A stretch of 64,000 nt of DNA from Xiphydria camelus (Eukaryota > Arthropoda > Insecta > Hymenoptera > Xiphydriidae). Where the stretch lies: NCBI GenBank assembly GCA_963678675.1, contig OY783197.1, positions 10,295,647 to 10,359,646 on the forward strand, written 5' to 3'. A program made the position numbers and the translations under genes. Numbering within the stretch: the stretch's first letter is position 1; every line of letters starts with the position of its first letter. The notes beneath the pieces are model-generated. The model searched no databases, was not told the DNA's origin, and was given only the letters and a program-made list of their open reading frames with translations. Shown here in pieces: positions 23,463 through 35,418 of this stretch.

Positions 23463-24762
23463 GGGTAAGGTGGGGCAAGATGACGAACGGGGCAAGATGA
23501 CGAATTCGTTATTTACAAAAACCGAGAGAAGATTTCTGCAAAGCAAACTGGCTATGACAACCTTCCTAGGACGTAACTATACCATACGAACATAAATGGC
23601 GCCAGTGTTAATTTAGCCGGGATTACAGAATCGAGCGTGTTTTAACCTATAGTGTTATAAAATCGTTCTCAATCAAAATAACGATTTACAAAAAAACAAA
23701 GGTAAGAATTTTACTGGCAAATAGCTAATTATATTAAGTAGGATTAGTATAAGTAGAGTACAGTTAAACTTCGACATAAAAACATGTGTTTCTATTAAAA
23801 AATTAATTTTCTTTAAAATCCTACTAGTGGGGGCAAGTTGACGGGGGTAAGATGACGAACTCGTCATCTTGCCCCTTATTTTATAAATGTTATTTCATGA
23901 AAGAAGATAACGTCTGTTAATTAAAATGAAATGAGAAAAATTAATAGCTAGCCACTAAATTCTCTCATTTCACATTAATTTTATATATTTTTTGGAGACG
24001 GTAAGAAATTATAAGAAAGAAAGCAATCATCGGTCTTGGTCGGAATACAATTTAATCGCTGTCATCCATGCTGTTCTGGAAGAAAATATGACAGTGAATA
24101 ATGCCAGTGGACTCTCTGAAATACATACCAGAACCTACCCTTCGTAGGTTGATTGAAATTAGACCCTTTCCAAAATATAATCGCCCTCTGTAAAAGAACT
24201 AAGAGAAAGAAACACAAAAAGCCTCTATACTAACTGCTACTTTAAACAAAGAAGAACTAGAACAGAAAGAAAGAGAACAAAATAGCAAAGATGTTAAGAA
24301 AGCAAAAAAAGTTGAGAGAGTAAAAAAGGACGTGTTTCAGAAATCTTCGACTAGATCGTTAATTCATTCTGCTAAAAACAAAGACATTTCATATCCAGGA
24401 TATGAGCCTCTATCCGAAGACTGGATAAAGCGTGGATTGTGCGAATCGTGGTGGCATGAAGCTTGCACTGGATATGAAAAACATGGCCCGTTTAAATGTG
24501 ACTTTTGTGTATAGTCGTCTTCTTGCCCCAATATGTTCGTCATCTTGCCCCGTAGATGGGGTAAGATGACGAAAATGCACAGCAATTGTAATGTTTCCTT
24601 TTTGTACCCTTTTTGGATAACTTTTTTTATTTTTATGGTTGCAAATAATAGTTGAATCATGCATCTTTAATAATATACTCCTTTGTTTAAAATTAAAATA
24701 TTGTGTTATTTTTTGTAGGCTGTTTTCGCTTAACCTCGTCAACTTGCCCCACCTTCCCCTAT
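23461..24762 (+). mobile_element. pogo/Tigger deletion derivative
   Basis: The ends are TAGGGTAAGGTGGGGCAAGA and, from the minus strand at 24762, TAGGGGAAGGTGGGGCAAGT. The subterminal word ATGACGA with GGGGCAAG is repeated several times (23470-23500, 23825-23875, 24515-24565). Inside, N-terminal and C-terminal pieces of a transposase remain without the catalytic core (see 24010-24514). The element abuts the CAGGGTG MITE on its left. Confidence 0.8.
24010..24514 (+). pseudogene. pogo-type transposase, HTH and zinc-finger ends only
   Basis: Bases 24010-24160 translate to YKKESNHRSWSEYNLIAVIHAVLEENMTVNNA, the pattern of the psq-like helix-turn-helix that starts pogo/Tigger transposases. After a break, 24210-24514 gives a Lys/Glu-rich linker and then YPGYEPLSEDWIKRGLC with WWHEACTGYEKHGPFKCDFC, ending in a stop. 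This Cys-His pattern matches the C-terminal PHD-like finger seen in arthropod pogo-type proteins. The whole DDE catalytic domain is missing, so it is a deletion derivative that could move only with a helper enzyme. Confidence 0.75.
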
Positions 24763-24939
24763 AATCTCTACAATAGGAGTGAATCGTCCGTTTGTATATT
24801 ATTATATTTTAAATCCAGTTCCTAAAGTTCGATTCGATTTAATGCCTATACTTTCTTACAAGCAGAAATCGCGGCAAATGAAATTTAGAATTATACAAAA
24901 AATTAAAAATATGAAAAAAGGTAATAAAAGTACTTCCTT

Positions 24940-26015
24940 TTAAATTAGTAATTTTTAAAATCCCTTATATTCGGGTCTCGCAACTTTAAAAATCTGAAAA
25001 AACGAGAACGTAGCCACACGCATGTTCTCTCGAGTCATAGAATAAAAAACGGTCACTTTATAAACAAATTTATCATTATTTTAATAGTAGTGCAAAATAT
25101 AACACTTCAGCAGTTCCTTTGTTGGAGGTTGTCACGTGCGGCGATTGTTCAGTATCTAGGGCCGTATTCTCACCTGCATGATTACGTAATTGTTTAAACA
25201 TTGTTAATTGCTTAACAACCTGGATATTGAAGGTACGTAATCATGCAAGTGAGAGTACGGCCCTAGATAGTGAAGGGTAGATTGGGGACTAGTAGAGCCG
25301 GACGAGAGAATCGCCAACAATATAATTGCCAAAGTAACACTTCGCGCTACCATTAAAATAATTGAGGAACTCGCGTGCAAAACCGGATATATCCACTTTT
25401 ATAAATTTTTCAGGAGATAAGAAAAACATTCCACATATTTATTTAAAAAATGGTATTATTTTGAAAAAATAGTTTTAATTTAATGGGTTTGACCAACTGA
25501 TTGACGTATATTTTTTTGTAAAAAAGTAAACAACTCGGCATTATTGGCAAAAAACATTGGATATATCCGATTTTGCACACAAATGACACATTGAATAAAA
25601 AAATATTTTTTTTTTAAATAAACAAAACAAGTAAGTCATTCAAGTAGTAGTTGCAAAAAGAACAAAAGAAATTAAAAATGTATTGCCGTCTCTTCGTCCG
25701 TGCGAAATTTGGATATAACCGGTTTTGCTCCAAATGTCGAAATTCACTTAACAATATTAAAGGGATTTATACGGTTTTGGCTGTAGACGAATATATGCAC
25801 CTATAGATATCACACACACGACCTAAACTCGGAAACCACCAAAACAAAAAAACATCCACCTTGTAAAAAGTGAATATATCCTGTTTTGCACGCTAGCTCC
25901 TCAATTATAAATTTGTTTATAAAGGGACTGTGTTTTTTATTTAATGTTTATATGTTAAATTTAAAAGTTGCGAGTTTCGAAAAAAGGGATTTAAAAAAGT
26001 ATTTGTTGAAAAAAA
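24940..26015. repeat. Nested inverted repeats with a recurring GGATATATCC motif
   Basis: The outer arms (24950-25090 and 25912-26010) share TCGCAACTTT and CTTTATAAACAAATTTAT. The inner arms (25361-25400 and 25865-25911) share TTGAGGAACTCGCGTGCAAA. Between them GGATATATCCGATTTTGCAC-like words recur at about 25384, 25558, 25710 and 25870. A separate hairpin lies at 25156-25266. Confidence 0.65.
25156..25266. repeat. 111-bp palindromic MITE with CTAGGGCCGTA ends
   Basis: CTAGGGCCGTATTCTCACCT is mirrored by AAGTGAGAGTACGGCCCTAG. The arms are about 33 bp and include TGCATGATTACGTA. The tip AGGGCC resembles the MITE at 673-823, but the rest differs. Confidence 0.75.
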
Positions 26016-26329
26016 GAAGTCTGAATTATTAATTTGTTTCACGTTTCTTAATTTTTGTATAAAATAGAAGCGTATCCGCGCGAGTACTTCACATTTCATC
26101 AAACTGCAATTTTTGCTTTTAATGCTATAATTTTTTGAAATAAATTAATCCCAAAACCTCCGAATGTTATAACTCGCATTTTTTTAATTTTCAAAAATCG
26201 TTTGGCACATGTACCTATTTACAACTCAATTGATAAAAACATATTGAAATTTGAAGAAAATTTAAAATTTGCTCCAGAAAATGATAGATTCGGCATAAAA
26301 TGACCCTCTTTCGACCATTTATACCTGTT

Positions 26330-27700
26330 CAAAGGGTATCGATATTTTCAGAGCAAATAACTCCTAACACATATGTGTTCTAAAAAAGTCATACCAAAAA
26401 ATTAAACTCGATTGGGAGAACTCTGATGAACGTTCTTTAGAGTTCTGTTGTGAAAAATCGAATACCTATACGACTTTCAAATGAGTTTTAAGATTGGACG
26501 TAGGTATGTGTGAAAAGAGTTTGAAAAAGTTTCGAAAATACAAACTCATATTTAAGCATTTTTCGGAGTTCTAAGAGATCTCATCCAGATAACAAAAGGC
26601 TCGTAGTTCGCTGTTAGATTTTTTAAAACGAACTTCGTATAGTTGGCAGTTCTTTAGAGGCCGGCGGCCGTCCCAAATGTGGTGATCTGAAAATGTTAGC
26701 TTTTTTATTTCTGTTATTCGTTGAGGGGCAACCAGCGCAATTTGATAAAAACTTATTCGAATTATATAGCTTAAAATCAATTTCTAAACAAATTTGAAGT
26801 TCAACGGCAATCAAACGAGAATTGAATAATTTACAAAAAAACAATAACGTATAAAATCCCAGATCGCAGGTACAAGAGCATCAGAATTCAAATCCAACAT
26901 ATTTAAAGTGTTACGTTGAAAATAGTAAAAGTACATATATTCATTTTTATAAACAAGAAATCCTTACAACTCATTTTACAGTTGCTCTTATATTAAATTT
27001 GTGAGCTTATTTGTTAGTTAATATGGTAGGCTTTATATGATCTGCTAGTATTTTAAAATTAATTGAATATCTATTTGAAACATTTATGAAACTAGCTATT
27101 GATAGAAAATTGGTGGCACTTTTGCGAAAACGTTTTTAGCAAACGACGCGAAATTTGGCGCCAACAATTTGTTCAATTCTTATCTGAATTGTTTCTACAA
27201 AATATTTTTCTCCGCTTGTAATGCCAAGAGTTGCTCAGAAAATGTCCTACGTTTACTATATATCTGAAATTGCTATTCCAATTGGAAATGAAAAAGTGGC
27301 GGTCTGACATTTCGTGATAAAATTACACACTAATTTACCAGGGCTGTCAGAAAGCGATTTTCCGAGCAATTTCATTTCAGAATTCAACAAAGTTGCGGCT
27401 GTTTGGAGTGCTAACAGCCCAGGAATGTACTTCAGTAGGTAAGCTAGGACAGTTTTGGGCCACCCACGTGACCAAAAGTGGCGGGAAATTTGAATTTAGC
27501 GGAAGTGCGCATGCGCCGTGGCGAACTTTCTCGTATTATATCTTGAATAATATCATACTGAGATTTTTTAATCAATGCCAAACTTGAAAACAATTCATGT
27601 AAGAGTTACATCAGTTTCTGTTTAAAAAATGACTGAGGTTGGCGCAGTTACTTGACGATTTAAACGCAGTTCAAATTTGTCGTTGCAGATTTTCTTTATA
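26330..27700. other. Intergenic DNA, no supported gene
   Basis: Two short open frames on the minus strand near 26571-26844 and one on the plus strand at 27393-27587 show no recognisable domain. No repeat boundary is clear. Confidence 0.35.
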
Positions 27701-27711
27701 TAACCTTAATA

Positions 27712-28262
27712 TGTATTGATCAATATATTGAAGGTCTCATTAATACGCTTCAATATAGCTTCAATATAGCTCCTTCAATACGACGACTAACCATTCTCAC
27801 TTTGACTGTTGGTTGTGCTTGGAAAGTTCGCGATACATTGTGCGAGTTTTTATTTTTATTACTTATTTTTCCAATATCAAGCAATATGGTGTCCCATAGA
27901 GATTTAGCTTTTCGTACTTTGACTTTGGCTGTGTGTGAAATGAAAAAACGAAATAAGAAAAGACAAAGACGCTGGTCACAAAAGAATGATACAAGCTGAG
28001 AAATCATTTTACACGCGAACATTTGCTGAACTATCTTCGAGTCACAGAACCAGAGGATTATACAAATTTCCTCCGAATGGATGAATTATTGATCAATATG
28101 CCTCATAAACGTCAATATAAGCATCAATATAGCTTCCACCAATACGCTTCAATATAAATTTCCATCAATATGCCGTCAATATGTTTGAAGCTCTCCTAAA
28201 CATTCAATATAGCCTTTCAATACGTATTGATCAATACATATTGATCAATATATTGACCGTCT
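27712..28262. repeat. TCAATATA motif array flanking a transposase fragment
   Basis: The edges read ATTGATCAATATATTGA (27716) and again at about 28240. Between 27712-27785 and 28085-28262 the word TCAATATA or its complement occurs many times at irregular spacing, interspersed with CTTCAATATAGC. The repeated words and mirrored edges suggest the subterminal regions of a DNA transposon, probably the PIF/Harbinger-like element whose fragment lies inside. Confidence 0.55.
27802..28090 (+). pseudogene. PIF/Harbinger-like transposase N-terminal fragment
   Basis: The first frame ends EMKKRNKKRQRRWSQKNDTS. After a one-base shift the translation is NHFTREHLLNYLRVTEPEDY followed by TNFLRMDELLINMP. A basic RRW segment, then HLLNYLR, then the FLRM-D-LL motif is the usual start of PIF/Harbinger transposases. 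The fragment stops where the TCAATATA-rich repeat resumes, so the DDE core is absent. A conserved start is not visible. Confidence 0.6.
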
Positions 28263-28454
28263 AGGGGCTACTTTAGATCGTAATATACATGAGATTGCCA
28301 ATGGGCTACTGACGTATGTGGAGGATTTCGATTTTCGTTATATTTTCAGATTCCTTAGATCTGTAATATTGTATTATGAAGAAAAAAAAGTGCAATTATA
28401 ATGTGGAAGCACATGCATTTTCACATTGAAAATGATGGTTACTATATAAAACTG

Positions 28455-28774
28455 TACCGTATGTCCGCGATCATTTGAACCATAGGAAAATTGCGAGTTT
28501 TGCATGAGCACCCCTTTGGGTCTCCTCGTCCAATAGAATCACCGGAGAAGCGTGAATGCGCATGCGTAGTCATCCGCGAGTGTGGCGTCGTCAGCAAGTT
28601 CAGATCGATTATTTCGATAACCGATCTGAACTTGCTGACGACGCCACACTCGCGGATGACTACGCATGCGCATTCACGCTTCTCCGGTGATTCTATTGGA
28701 CAAGGAGACCCAAAGGGGTGCTCATGCAAAACTCGCAATTTTCCTATGGTTCAAATGATCGCGGACATACGGTA
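28455..28774. repeat. 320-bp near-perfect palindrome with TACCGTATGTCC ends
   Basis: TACCGTATGTCCGCGATCAT at the left and its reverse complement at the right enclose arms of about 155 bp centred near 28614. Arm words include GTGAATGCGCATGCGTAGTC and GCAAGTTCAGATCG. Half of the same sequence is present at 54670-54871. It ends at the TA where the next MITE begins. Confidence 0.9.
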
Positions 28775-28988
28775 CACCCGGGGACACGGTACCTGTCGCT
28801 GGTGACTTTTTTTTAACGTTATTTTTAAACGTACTCACCAATGAATAATTAATTCTCATGCGCTCATTAGCTACGGTGGCGTCTACTCTCGTTAATGAAA
28901 GCATGAGGAGTATTAATTATTGGTTAGTACGTTTAAAAATAACGTTTAAAAAAAGTCACCAGCGACAGATACCGTGTCCCCGGGTGTA
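28773..28988. mobile_element. TACACCCG/TCGCTGGTGACTTTT MITE, copy 1
   Basis: The ends TACACCCGGGGACACGGT and its inverse are followed by the conserved subterminal TGTCGCTGGTGACTTTTT and TATTTTTAAACGTACT, both mirrored on the right. Two further copies (30376-30590 and 60045-60262) agree in length and in the central CATTAGCTACGGTG. TA is present at both edges. Confidence 0.85.
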
Positions 28989-30375
28989 CCGCATTGACGT
29001 CACGGGGCGCACATGCGCTGTAAGATGAATCACAGCTGACCATTTATTGGGTGCTTTCCATTTATGACACAAGTCGACACACTTCTACTAAAACCACCAA
29101 CTAATTGGCAGGCTCCAGCAGAAAGAACCAATGGTTTAATTTTGTGTCGACTCGTGTCGTTTTCGTGTAGCGGAATATATCAAATTGTTATTGTGCTTGT
29201 CAAAATAATGGAAGTTGGTTTCGTGTTGTTCGTACAATTCGGAACGAAACACTTTTTAAAATACTTTCGTTTTTCGAATGCTCCATTGCCTCAGATAAAT
29301 TTTTTTAGGTTAGCCGGGTGAGGCGTTTGAAGCGAGTTATTAATAGAGAACTACTGAAGTAGCAGTCAGAACGCATCGGTTCCCTACATTGGGAACCTCT
29401 GTTAGATACCGCAACTGACGTCACAGGCAATCTAGGCGCGGAAACGAAAACTCCACTTTCAATCATTTTTTTCGAGCGAATACGTGCACGGATCGCATTT
29501 TTTCAAAAACCGTTCTTTTAGTTTCGTTCTCTTTTATTTAAAACGATTTTTATAAAAAAAAATGCGTCAGTAGCCCATTTCAAAAAATTGCAGAACGTTA
29601 GAGAAGGCTTTGTGATCACTGTACGATTTCCACGCGAGCAAATATAATAGATGGAGAAACGGACATTAAAATTGTTCGTTGAACCATATTTGAAGTCAAA
29701 GCTGAACAAACACTCAATGAAGGTCTGTTATCTACACAGATAATGGAAAAAATTTGTACGGTAAACTGTATGGAATAGTACCTTTAATTAACGCCAAAAA
29801 TCTACATCAGAATGCATATATTCTATCGGAAAGTGTAGAATTTTAAAAACTTTTTTAGTTTTACACACACACATACTTATGAGTAGATTTGCATGGTTTG
29901 TGAATAACGTAAATATAGGTTCTATGTTGCGTAAACTGTGATAAATTACGGCATTATGTAAACTGTTTGAAATATTAGTCCATATAGAATATACAGATAG
30001 ATATTTTAAATAGTTTATATATTGCCGTCATTTACCATAGTTTACGTTAGTTTCATTAGATCAGTGCTTATACGGGATTATGCATTAAACTCTACAGAAT
30101 ATACATTGAACGGCGAGAAATAAGGAAAAACTACTTTTTCCTTCTAGATTCAATTTACCAATGGCGTAAATTGACGTAAAATTCTTGACATTAATGGTAA
30201 ATTATGGAAAATGACATTTTATTGAAACTAATGTAATTTATTAAAACTATGTGAAGCAAAATAAAACTATGTACATATTCTTCAATAGTTAATTGTAGAT
30301 ATCCATAAGAATTTATACGATTTATGAAATAATTTGTAAAATAACGACACTCTTTAGAGAATTGGTAATTTTACG
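28989..30375. other. Intergenic DNA, no supported gene
   Basis: Open frames at 29064-29321 (plus) and 29518-29709 (minus) have no recognised motif. At 29920-30240, GTAAACT/AGTTTAC and TTTACCAT words recur in both orientations, which could be an old element; boundaries are not clear. Confidence 0.35.
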
Positions 30376-30590
30376 TACACCCGTACTCACGGATTCTGTC
30401 GCTGGTGACTTTTTAAAATGCAATTTTTAAATGTACCAGCTAATGAACGATTAAATCTCATACTTTCATTAGCTACAGTGACGCTTGCCCTGGTTAATGA
30501 AAGTATAATAATTAATTATTCATCTTTTGGTATGTTTAAATATGACATTTTTAAAAGTCACCAGCGACAGAATCCGTGAGCATGGGTGTA
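30376..30590. mobile_element. TACACCCG MITE, copy 2
   Basis: The ends TACACCCGTACTCACGGATT and its inverse, with internal TCTGTCGCTGGTGACTTTTT on both sides, mark it as the same family as 28773-28988. It is more diverged than copies 1 and 3. It lies 10 bp from the deleted mariner that follows. Confidence 0.85.
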
Positions 30591-30600
30591 GATAGACATA

Positions 30601-30977
30601 TTATACGAGGACGGAGTGAAAAGTCCAATACTTTTGTAGTAGATGGTGGTGCGGTCGCGAAGATGAGTTTATGCTCCCATTTGGCGAAAAAAAAAGTTCT
30701 ATTCCACCCCACGACAATGCACCTGCCCATTCGTCTGCCGTTGCAACAGCGAAATTAGTTGATTTGAAGTTACAATTGTTGCCGCATCCACCTTATTCAC
30801 CAGATTTGGCTACCTGCGACTTCTTTCTCTTCCCAGACTTGAAAAAATGGCTGCCTATAGAAAGAAATTTTCATCAAACGAAGGGGTTATCGCCGCAGCA
30901 GGGGGCTAGTTTACAGACTTTGGAGCGCACCACCATCTAGTAGAAAAGTATCGGACTTTTCACTCTGCCCTTGTATA
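30601..30977 (+). mobile_element. Internally deleted mariner element
   Basis: The left end TATACGAGGACGGAGTGAAA and the inverse of the right end (TATACAAGGGCAGAGTGAAA) continue alike for about 45 bp, through AGTCC-ATACTTTT and AGATGGTGGTGCG. The 377-bp element retains only the last third of a transposase. That is the structure of a non-autonomous deletion derivative. Confidence 0.8.
30670..30960 (+). pseudogene. mariner transposase C-terminal fragment
   Basis: Across two frames the translation reads VLFHP-type sequence, then HDNAPAHSSAVATAKLVDLK, LQLLPHPPYSPDLATCDFFL and FPDLKKWLPIERNFH. HDNAPAH and HPPYSPDLA-CDFFLFP are the second and third catalytic blocks of mariner transposases (DD34D type, with CD where the family has SD). 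A frameshift lies before HDNAPAH and another after NFH. The N-terminal DNA-binding half and the first catalytic Asp are absent. Confidence 0.85.
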
Positions 30978-32488
30978 AAAGTCTGCACTTCAAATGTTTA
31001 TGTAAATCTATGGAATTCTATTAATGACTACTGTTTTCTACACGTTTCTATCGTCGATTACAAGTCATAAAAATTTGTAATTCTGCATACTTTACCGTAC
31101 AATTTTTTCCCCCAGAGATGCTATTAAATGCTTCATACGTCACACGTGTTCTCCTTTTGTGAACAATTAATTTGACCTTTCTTAATACTTTTCTAGCTTT
31201 AAATGTTCCTTTATAAATACATTTTAATGATAACTGAAGAACACATACTCGCTACGAACAAATATACCATTCGATTACAAAGGTTTTCGTTACTAAAAAG
31301 TCAAGGAAGCATATAGCCCGTCTCGGACAATAGGTATGGACAATATAGGCAATTTGAAAAAGAATGAAAAACTATCGGGGGAATTTCTTCTCTTCTATAA
31401 AACAAGAAAAATTCAGGCCGATCGGCCTTGCTCGGGGGCTATAAAGTACGCGAATTATTTTTAGCAATGCAAAAATACCGCAAGGTCGCCGACGCCAACT
31501 CGGCTTTAATTTGAAAGCTTTGGTCTCAAGTCAGCCACAGTAAACTCTATTCGAGCCTCCGGCTGGAGCTCTTGACTGTATTTTTTCTGAAAGTGGCCGT
31601 GCCGCCACCTCTCCGTTAAAATCGAGTTAAACCACAGTTAACAACGAATTCTTCGACCCTCTTCCGCCGCAGAACTAATCAAATTTATCAGTTGATAAGT
31701 ACGTTTTCACAACTTTAAAGAACTGTGGGAGATGGCAGTATGTACTAATAAAACAAATCAGCTTTACTACGCGCATACCCACGATCGCAAATTCGCCTGA
31801 TTCAACGCTCTCAGAAATTGCCGTCCCCACTAAAATTATTTCTCTAATTGTGTTGCGTTAGGTGGAGAATTTCCCCTGCTCCTTTGCCCCATCTTTTGGT
31901 AAATATGAGAGAAAAGTGGTAGTGTTGAGACTGCGAGACATGTGTTCATAAGTATCTATAACTTTTGAGTGCTTTATCTATTAACATGGAGAAAGAGCAC
32001 TCTGTAATCTCATACGTTCTATAATTTTTCGCTGTCAAAACTCCAACATATATTACTAAAAGAACTATATGTACAGCTGAAATAACTGTACGTATAACTG
32101 AAATAGAAATACGTATTGCTAAGGTAACTAGAACATATTCTTATATTTATAAACTGCTAGCATTACCATGCAACCTATAAAATTTCTCTCAGAGAGAGTG
32201 CATGAATTTAATTATGGAAAATGCCGAAGTGTGCTATATTTTCAGGTATTCTTATTAAAAACTATAAATGTAATGAATTAATAATTAATTGGTTGTTATC
32301 TTTTTTATAACTCTGTAATCTGTTGACTATTCGTTTAAGTCTGAAACCGAAAATTCTGGAACAAATTTTTATTTACGTAAGAGTACCTAATATCTGTCCG
32401 GTAATAACGTAAATAATGTTATAAATGAAATGTTATGACATGAAAAATATAATATGTAGAATTATAAATAATGTACACTTACTTTCAG
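30978..32488. other. Intergenic DNA, no supported gene
   Basis: A GC-richer patch at 31310-31640 (GGCCGATCGGCCTTGCTCGG, GAGCCTCCGGCTGGAGCTC) contains short palindromic words and may be an old repeat, but it has no inverted ends I can pair. The rest is AT-rich. Confidence 0.35.
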
Positions 32489-32616
32489 ATCTCTCTCTCT
32501 CCCCCTCCCTCCCTCTCCCTCTCCCTCTCCCTCTCTCCCTCTCTCCCTCCCTCCCTCCCTCCCTCCCTCCCACCCTCCCTCCCTCCCTCCCTCCCTCCCT
32601 CCCTCCTCCTCCACCT
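32489..32616 (+). repeat. CT/CTCC microsatellite
   Basis: A pyrimidine-only tract of about 125 bp made of CTCTCC, CCCT and CCTC units. It ends directly at the first readable codon of the LINE copy that follows, inside what would be its endonuclease domain. Confidence 0.95.
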
Positions 32617-35418
32617 GGCTCGATCTCTGTCTGGTTGATGAATCAGACGTGATTGCGAGTTTTGGCAAGTCTGATTTCCCACTGGGTGCCGGGCACCACC
32701 TCATCTACGTGGAGATTGAAACACTTCGGATCCGTCCGGTCACTAAGTTTATCACTACTCGTCGAATGGGTAATATTCAAGGTGCTGAAAGCGAACTCAA
32801 CAACATCGACTGGCCCGCTTTAGTTGATGAAGCCGCGTCTATAGACGAAGCTCTGGACACCGTCCATCAGCATTTCTTTGCCGCAGTCGATCGCGCTGCT
32901 CCCATCTCTAAGATCCGGATCAACTCCACCAGCCGTGCACCATGGCTGACACCCGCGTTGAAGTCCTCGGAGAGAGCAGTTCGGACCATCTATCGGCGTT
33001 GGAGGCGCAATCGTCGTGAGAGTGACCTAGCTTCATATCGGCATGAACGTAAAAAGTGGCTCGAGGAACTCACTGAGGTTCGAATCGGCTACTTCAAGTC
33101 ACGTTTGCAGGGCCTCTCCCATACACAAACTTGGCAGGAGTTAAGAAACCTTGGACTTATCAAACCGCGTATCACCCATCCGCTTGCCGTTGACGCCGAA
33201 ACACTCAACTCCCGCTTTGCTTCCATTTCCACTTCTTCGACTTCTCATGTGAGTGCTGCGGAACTGGCCGATGTTCCGAACGCGCTGATGCAGCGTCTAC
33301 CACTGGTGTTTGTCAACGTCACCAATGGCGAAATAACTAAAGCTATTAACAATCTGCACTCAAACGCACAAGGTGTTGACGGAATCAATCTTAAACTCAT
33401 CCGCAGCTTGGGCAACATTACATCTGCCTTCTGCCTGGCCATCCTCAACCGTTCGATCAGTGAGAGTTGCTTTCCCAGTGCCTGGAAGAAATCTATCATC
33501 CTACCGATCAACAAAGTCCCAGCCCCATCGACAACTAATGACTATCGACCCATCTCGCTGTTGCCCATACTGAGTAAGGTCTTTGAAAGACTAATCTACA
33601 ACCAAGTGATCGCATATATCAATCTACACGACCTCTTAGATCCGTTCCAGTGTGGTTTCCGCGCTGGTCATAGCACCCAAACGGCCTTGGTTAAACTTGT
33701 CAACGACATCAGACACAGTATGGACAAGAGGCAAGTCATGGTACTGGTACTGTTCGACTTTTCCAAGGCCTTCGACACAATCTCGCATGGTTTGCTATTA
33801 CTCAAACTTAAGCGTCTGGGCTTTGCTGACGACACTGTCCGATGGTTCGCGTCGTATCTGGAGGGACGATGGCAGGCAATTAAAAAATCTGATGGCACTC
33901 TCACTGGCTGGCAGGCCACCAACACTGGAGTTCCGCAGGGCTCAGTTCTAGGTCCGCTGCTTTTTTCTATCTTCATTAATGACATTGCGTCAGTCATCAA
34001 AAATGCAGAGGCTAATTTACGCGGATGATCTACAAATCTATCGGAGCTGTCCCCCTGAAGAGATTGGCAGTTGTATCATGAGTCTCAACGAGGACATCGA
34101 CAGAATTAAACGATGGGCTAGTGACAACTCGCTGAACCTCAACATCAACAAAACCAAAGCGATTATTCTTGGAAATAAGCGATTCATTAACTTGCTTAAA
34201 TCCTCGGATCTTCCACCATTAGGTTGCAACTCTGAGCGTATACCCTTTGTTGACTCTGTCAAAAACCTCGATATTATCATCGACTCCAAACTCACTTTCA
34301 AAGAGCACGTTCAACATGTCACCTCCAAAGTCAACCGAGCCTTCTACCAACTGCAACAAATGAGGCCATATACCAATACAGACCTACGGAAAACTTTGAT
34401 TAACTCTCTGATTTTACCTCATTTAGAATACTGCTCAATTGTTCTTAATGGCTGTGGAGCCACCCTTGACCTCAAGCTACAACGACTCGTAAACCGTGGT
34501 ATTCGCTACATCTTTGGACTGCCACGCGATACCTCAATCAGCTCCTACAGAATCAAGCTTGGCTGGCTGTCAGTTGAAAATCGGCGCAAACTACACCTGG
34601 CAATTCTCACTTACAAGGTTCTCAACACGAGGCAACCTGAATTCCTAGCCGATTTGCTCTTTTACTACACCACACGAGCTACCAGCCGTTCTACACATGC
34701 CCTTACACTAACTACTCCTCCTCATCGGACCGACTCTTACAAAGCCTCCTTTGCCGTTGCTGCCACCTACGTGTGGAATGCCTTCCCTAGGGAAGTTCTC
34801 GAGGCTCCCTCACTCGGCTCCTTTAAGAGTAAAGCTCATCAGTGGCTACTGGATGCGGATAGAAACCGTAGTTAATTATCGATAGGCAATATTTAAGTTA
34901 ATTGTCAATATTCTATGTCTTCACCTTGAGATACTGCTTGTTGAGTTGACTTCTTCCTACTTATTTTGTTTAATTGATTTTACTTAAATGTTTTTGTTTA
35001 CCAACGTGTTTATATCATTATATCATTATATTATGTACATTATTACTTGTTATTATACTTACACTTTTATTCTGTTACTATGCTTGCACTACGCCCACGC
35101 TATTTTTTACATACTCGCTTATATTATTATTACTCGTTATGCTTTATACTTCTGCGCTGCTGCTGTTTGATTTGGTATTATTTAATTGTTTTTTACTTAA
35201 CTGCTTTGTTTATCTACGTGTTTACGATTGTTAACTTTAAATGAGAGAGAACGCTTATTCATTATGCTTACACACTACTATTTTATTGCGCTCATACTTT
35301 CTATGTACCCGCTTAAAGTCTATTATATTTGCTTACGCTGTTTTAAAATTGTATACTATACGCTTGCCCTGATTTCAGGGCATTATGATTTGTTCTATTT
35401 GAACAATAAACATTTCAT

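Larger units (their letters stand above)
22064..26310. repeat. Possible old composite with diverged inverted ends 4.2 kb apart
   Basis: The left segment 22064-22162 (CATTCCATGCCAAATCTATT, GGAGCAAATTTTCAATTTTC) is matched in reverse complement by 26185-26310 (AAAATTTGCTCCAG, AGATTCGGCATAAAATGACC). Identity is moderate, so this may be the two ends of one old transposon now filled with younger elements, or two independent copies in opposite orientation. Confidence 0.45.

Noticed and set aside
28442..28805. Two nearly identical open frames on opposite strands encoding the same 98-residue protein
   Set aside because: They are the two arms of a perfect palindrome read on either strand, not genes.
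32425..32704. Pro/Ser/Leu- and Gly/Glu/Arg-rich open frames
   Set aside because: They are frames of the CTCC microsatellite without coding evidence.
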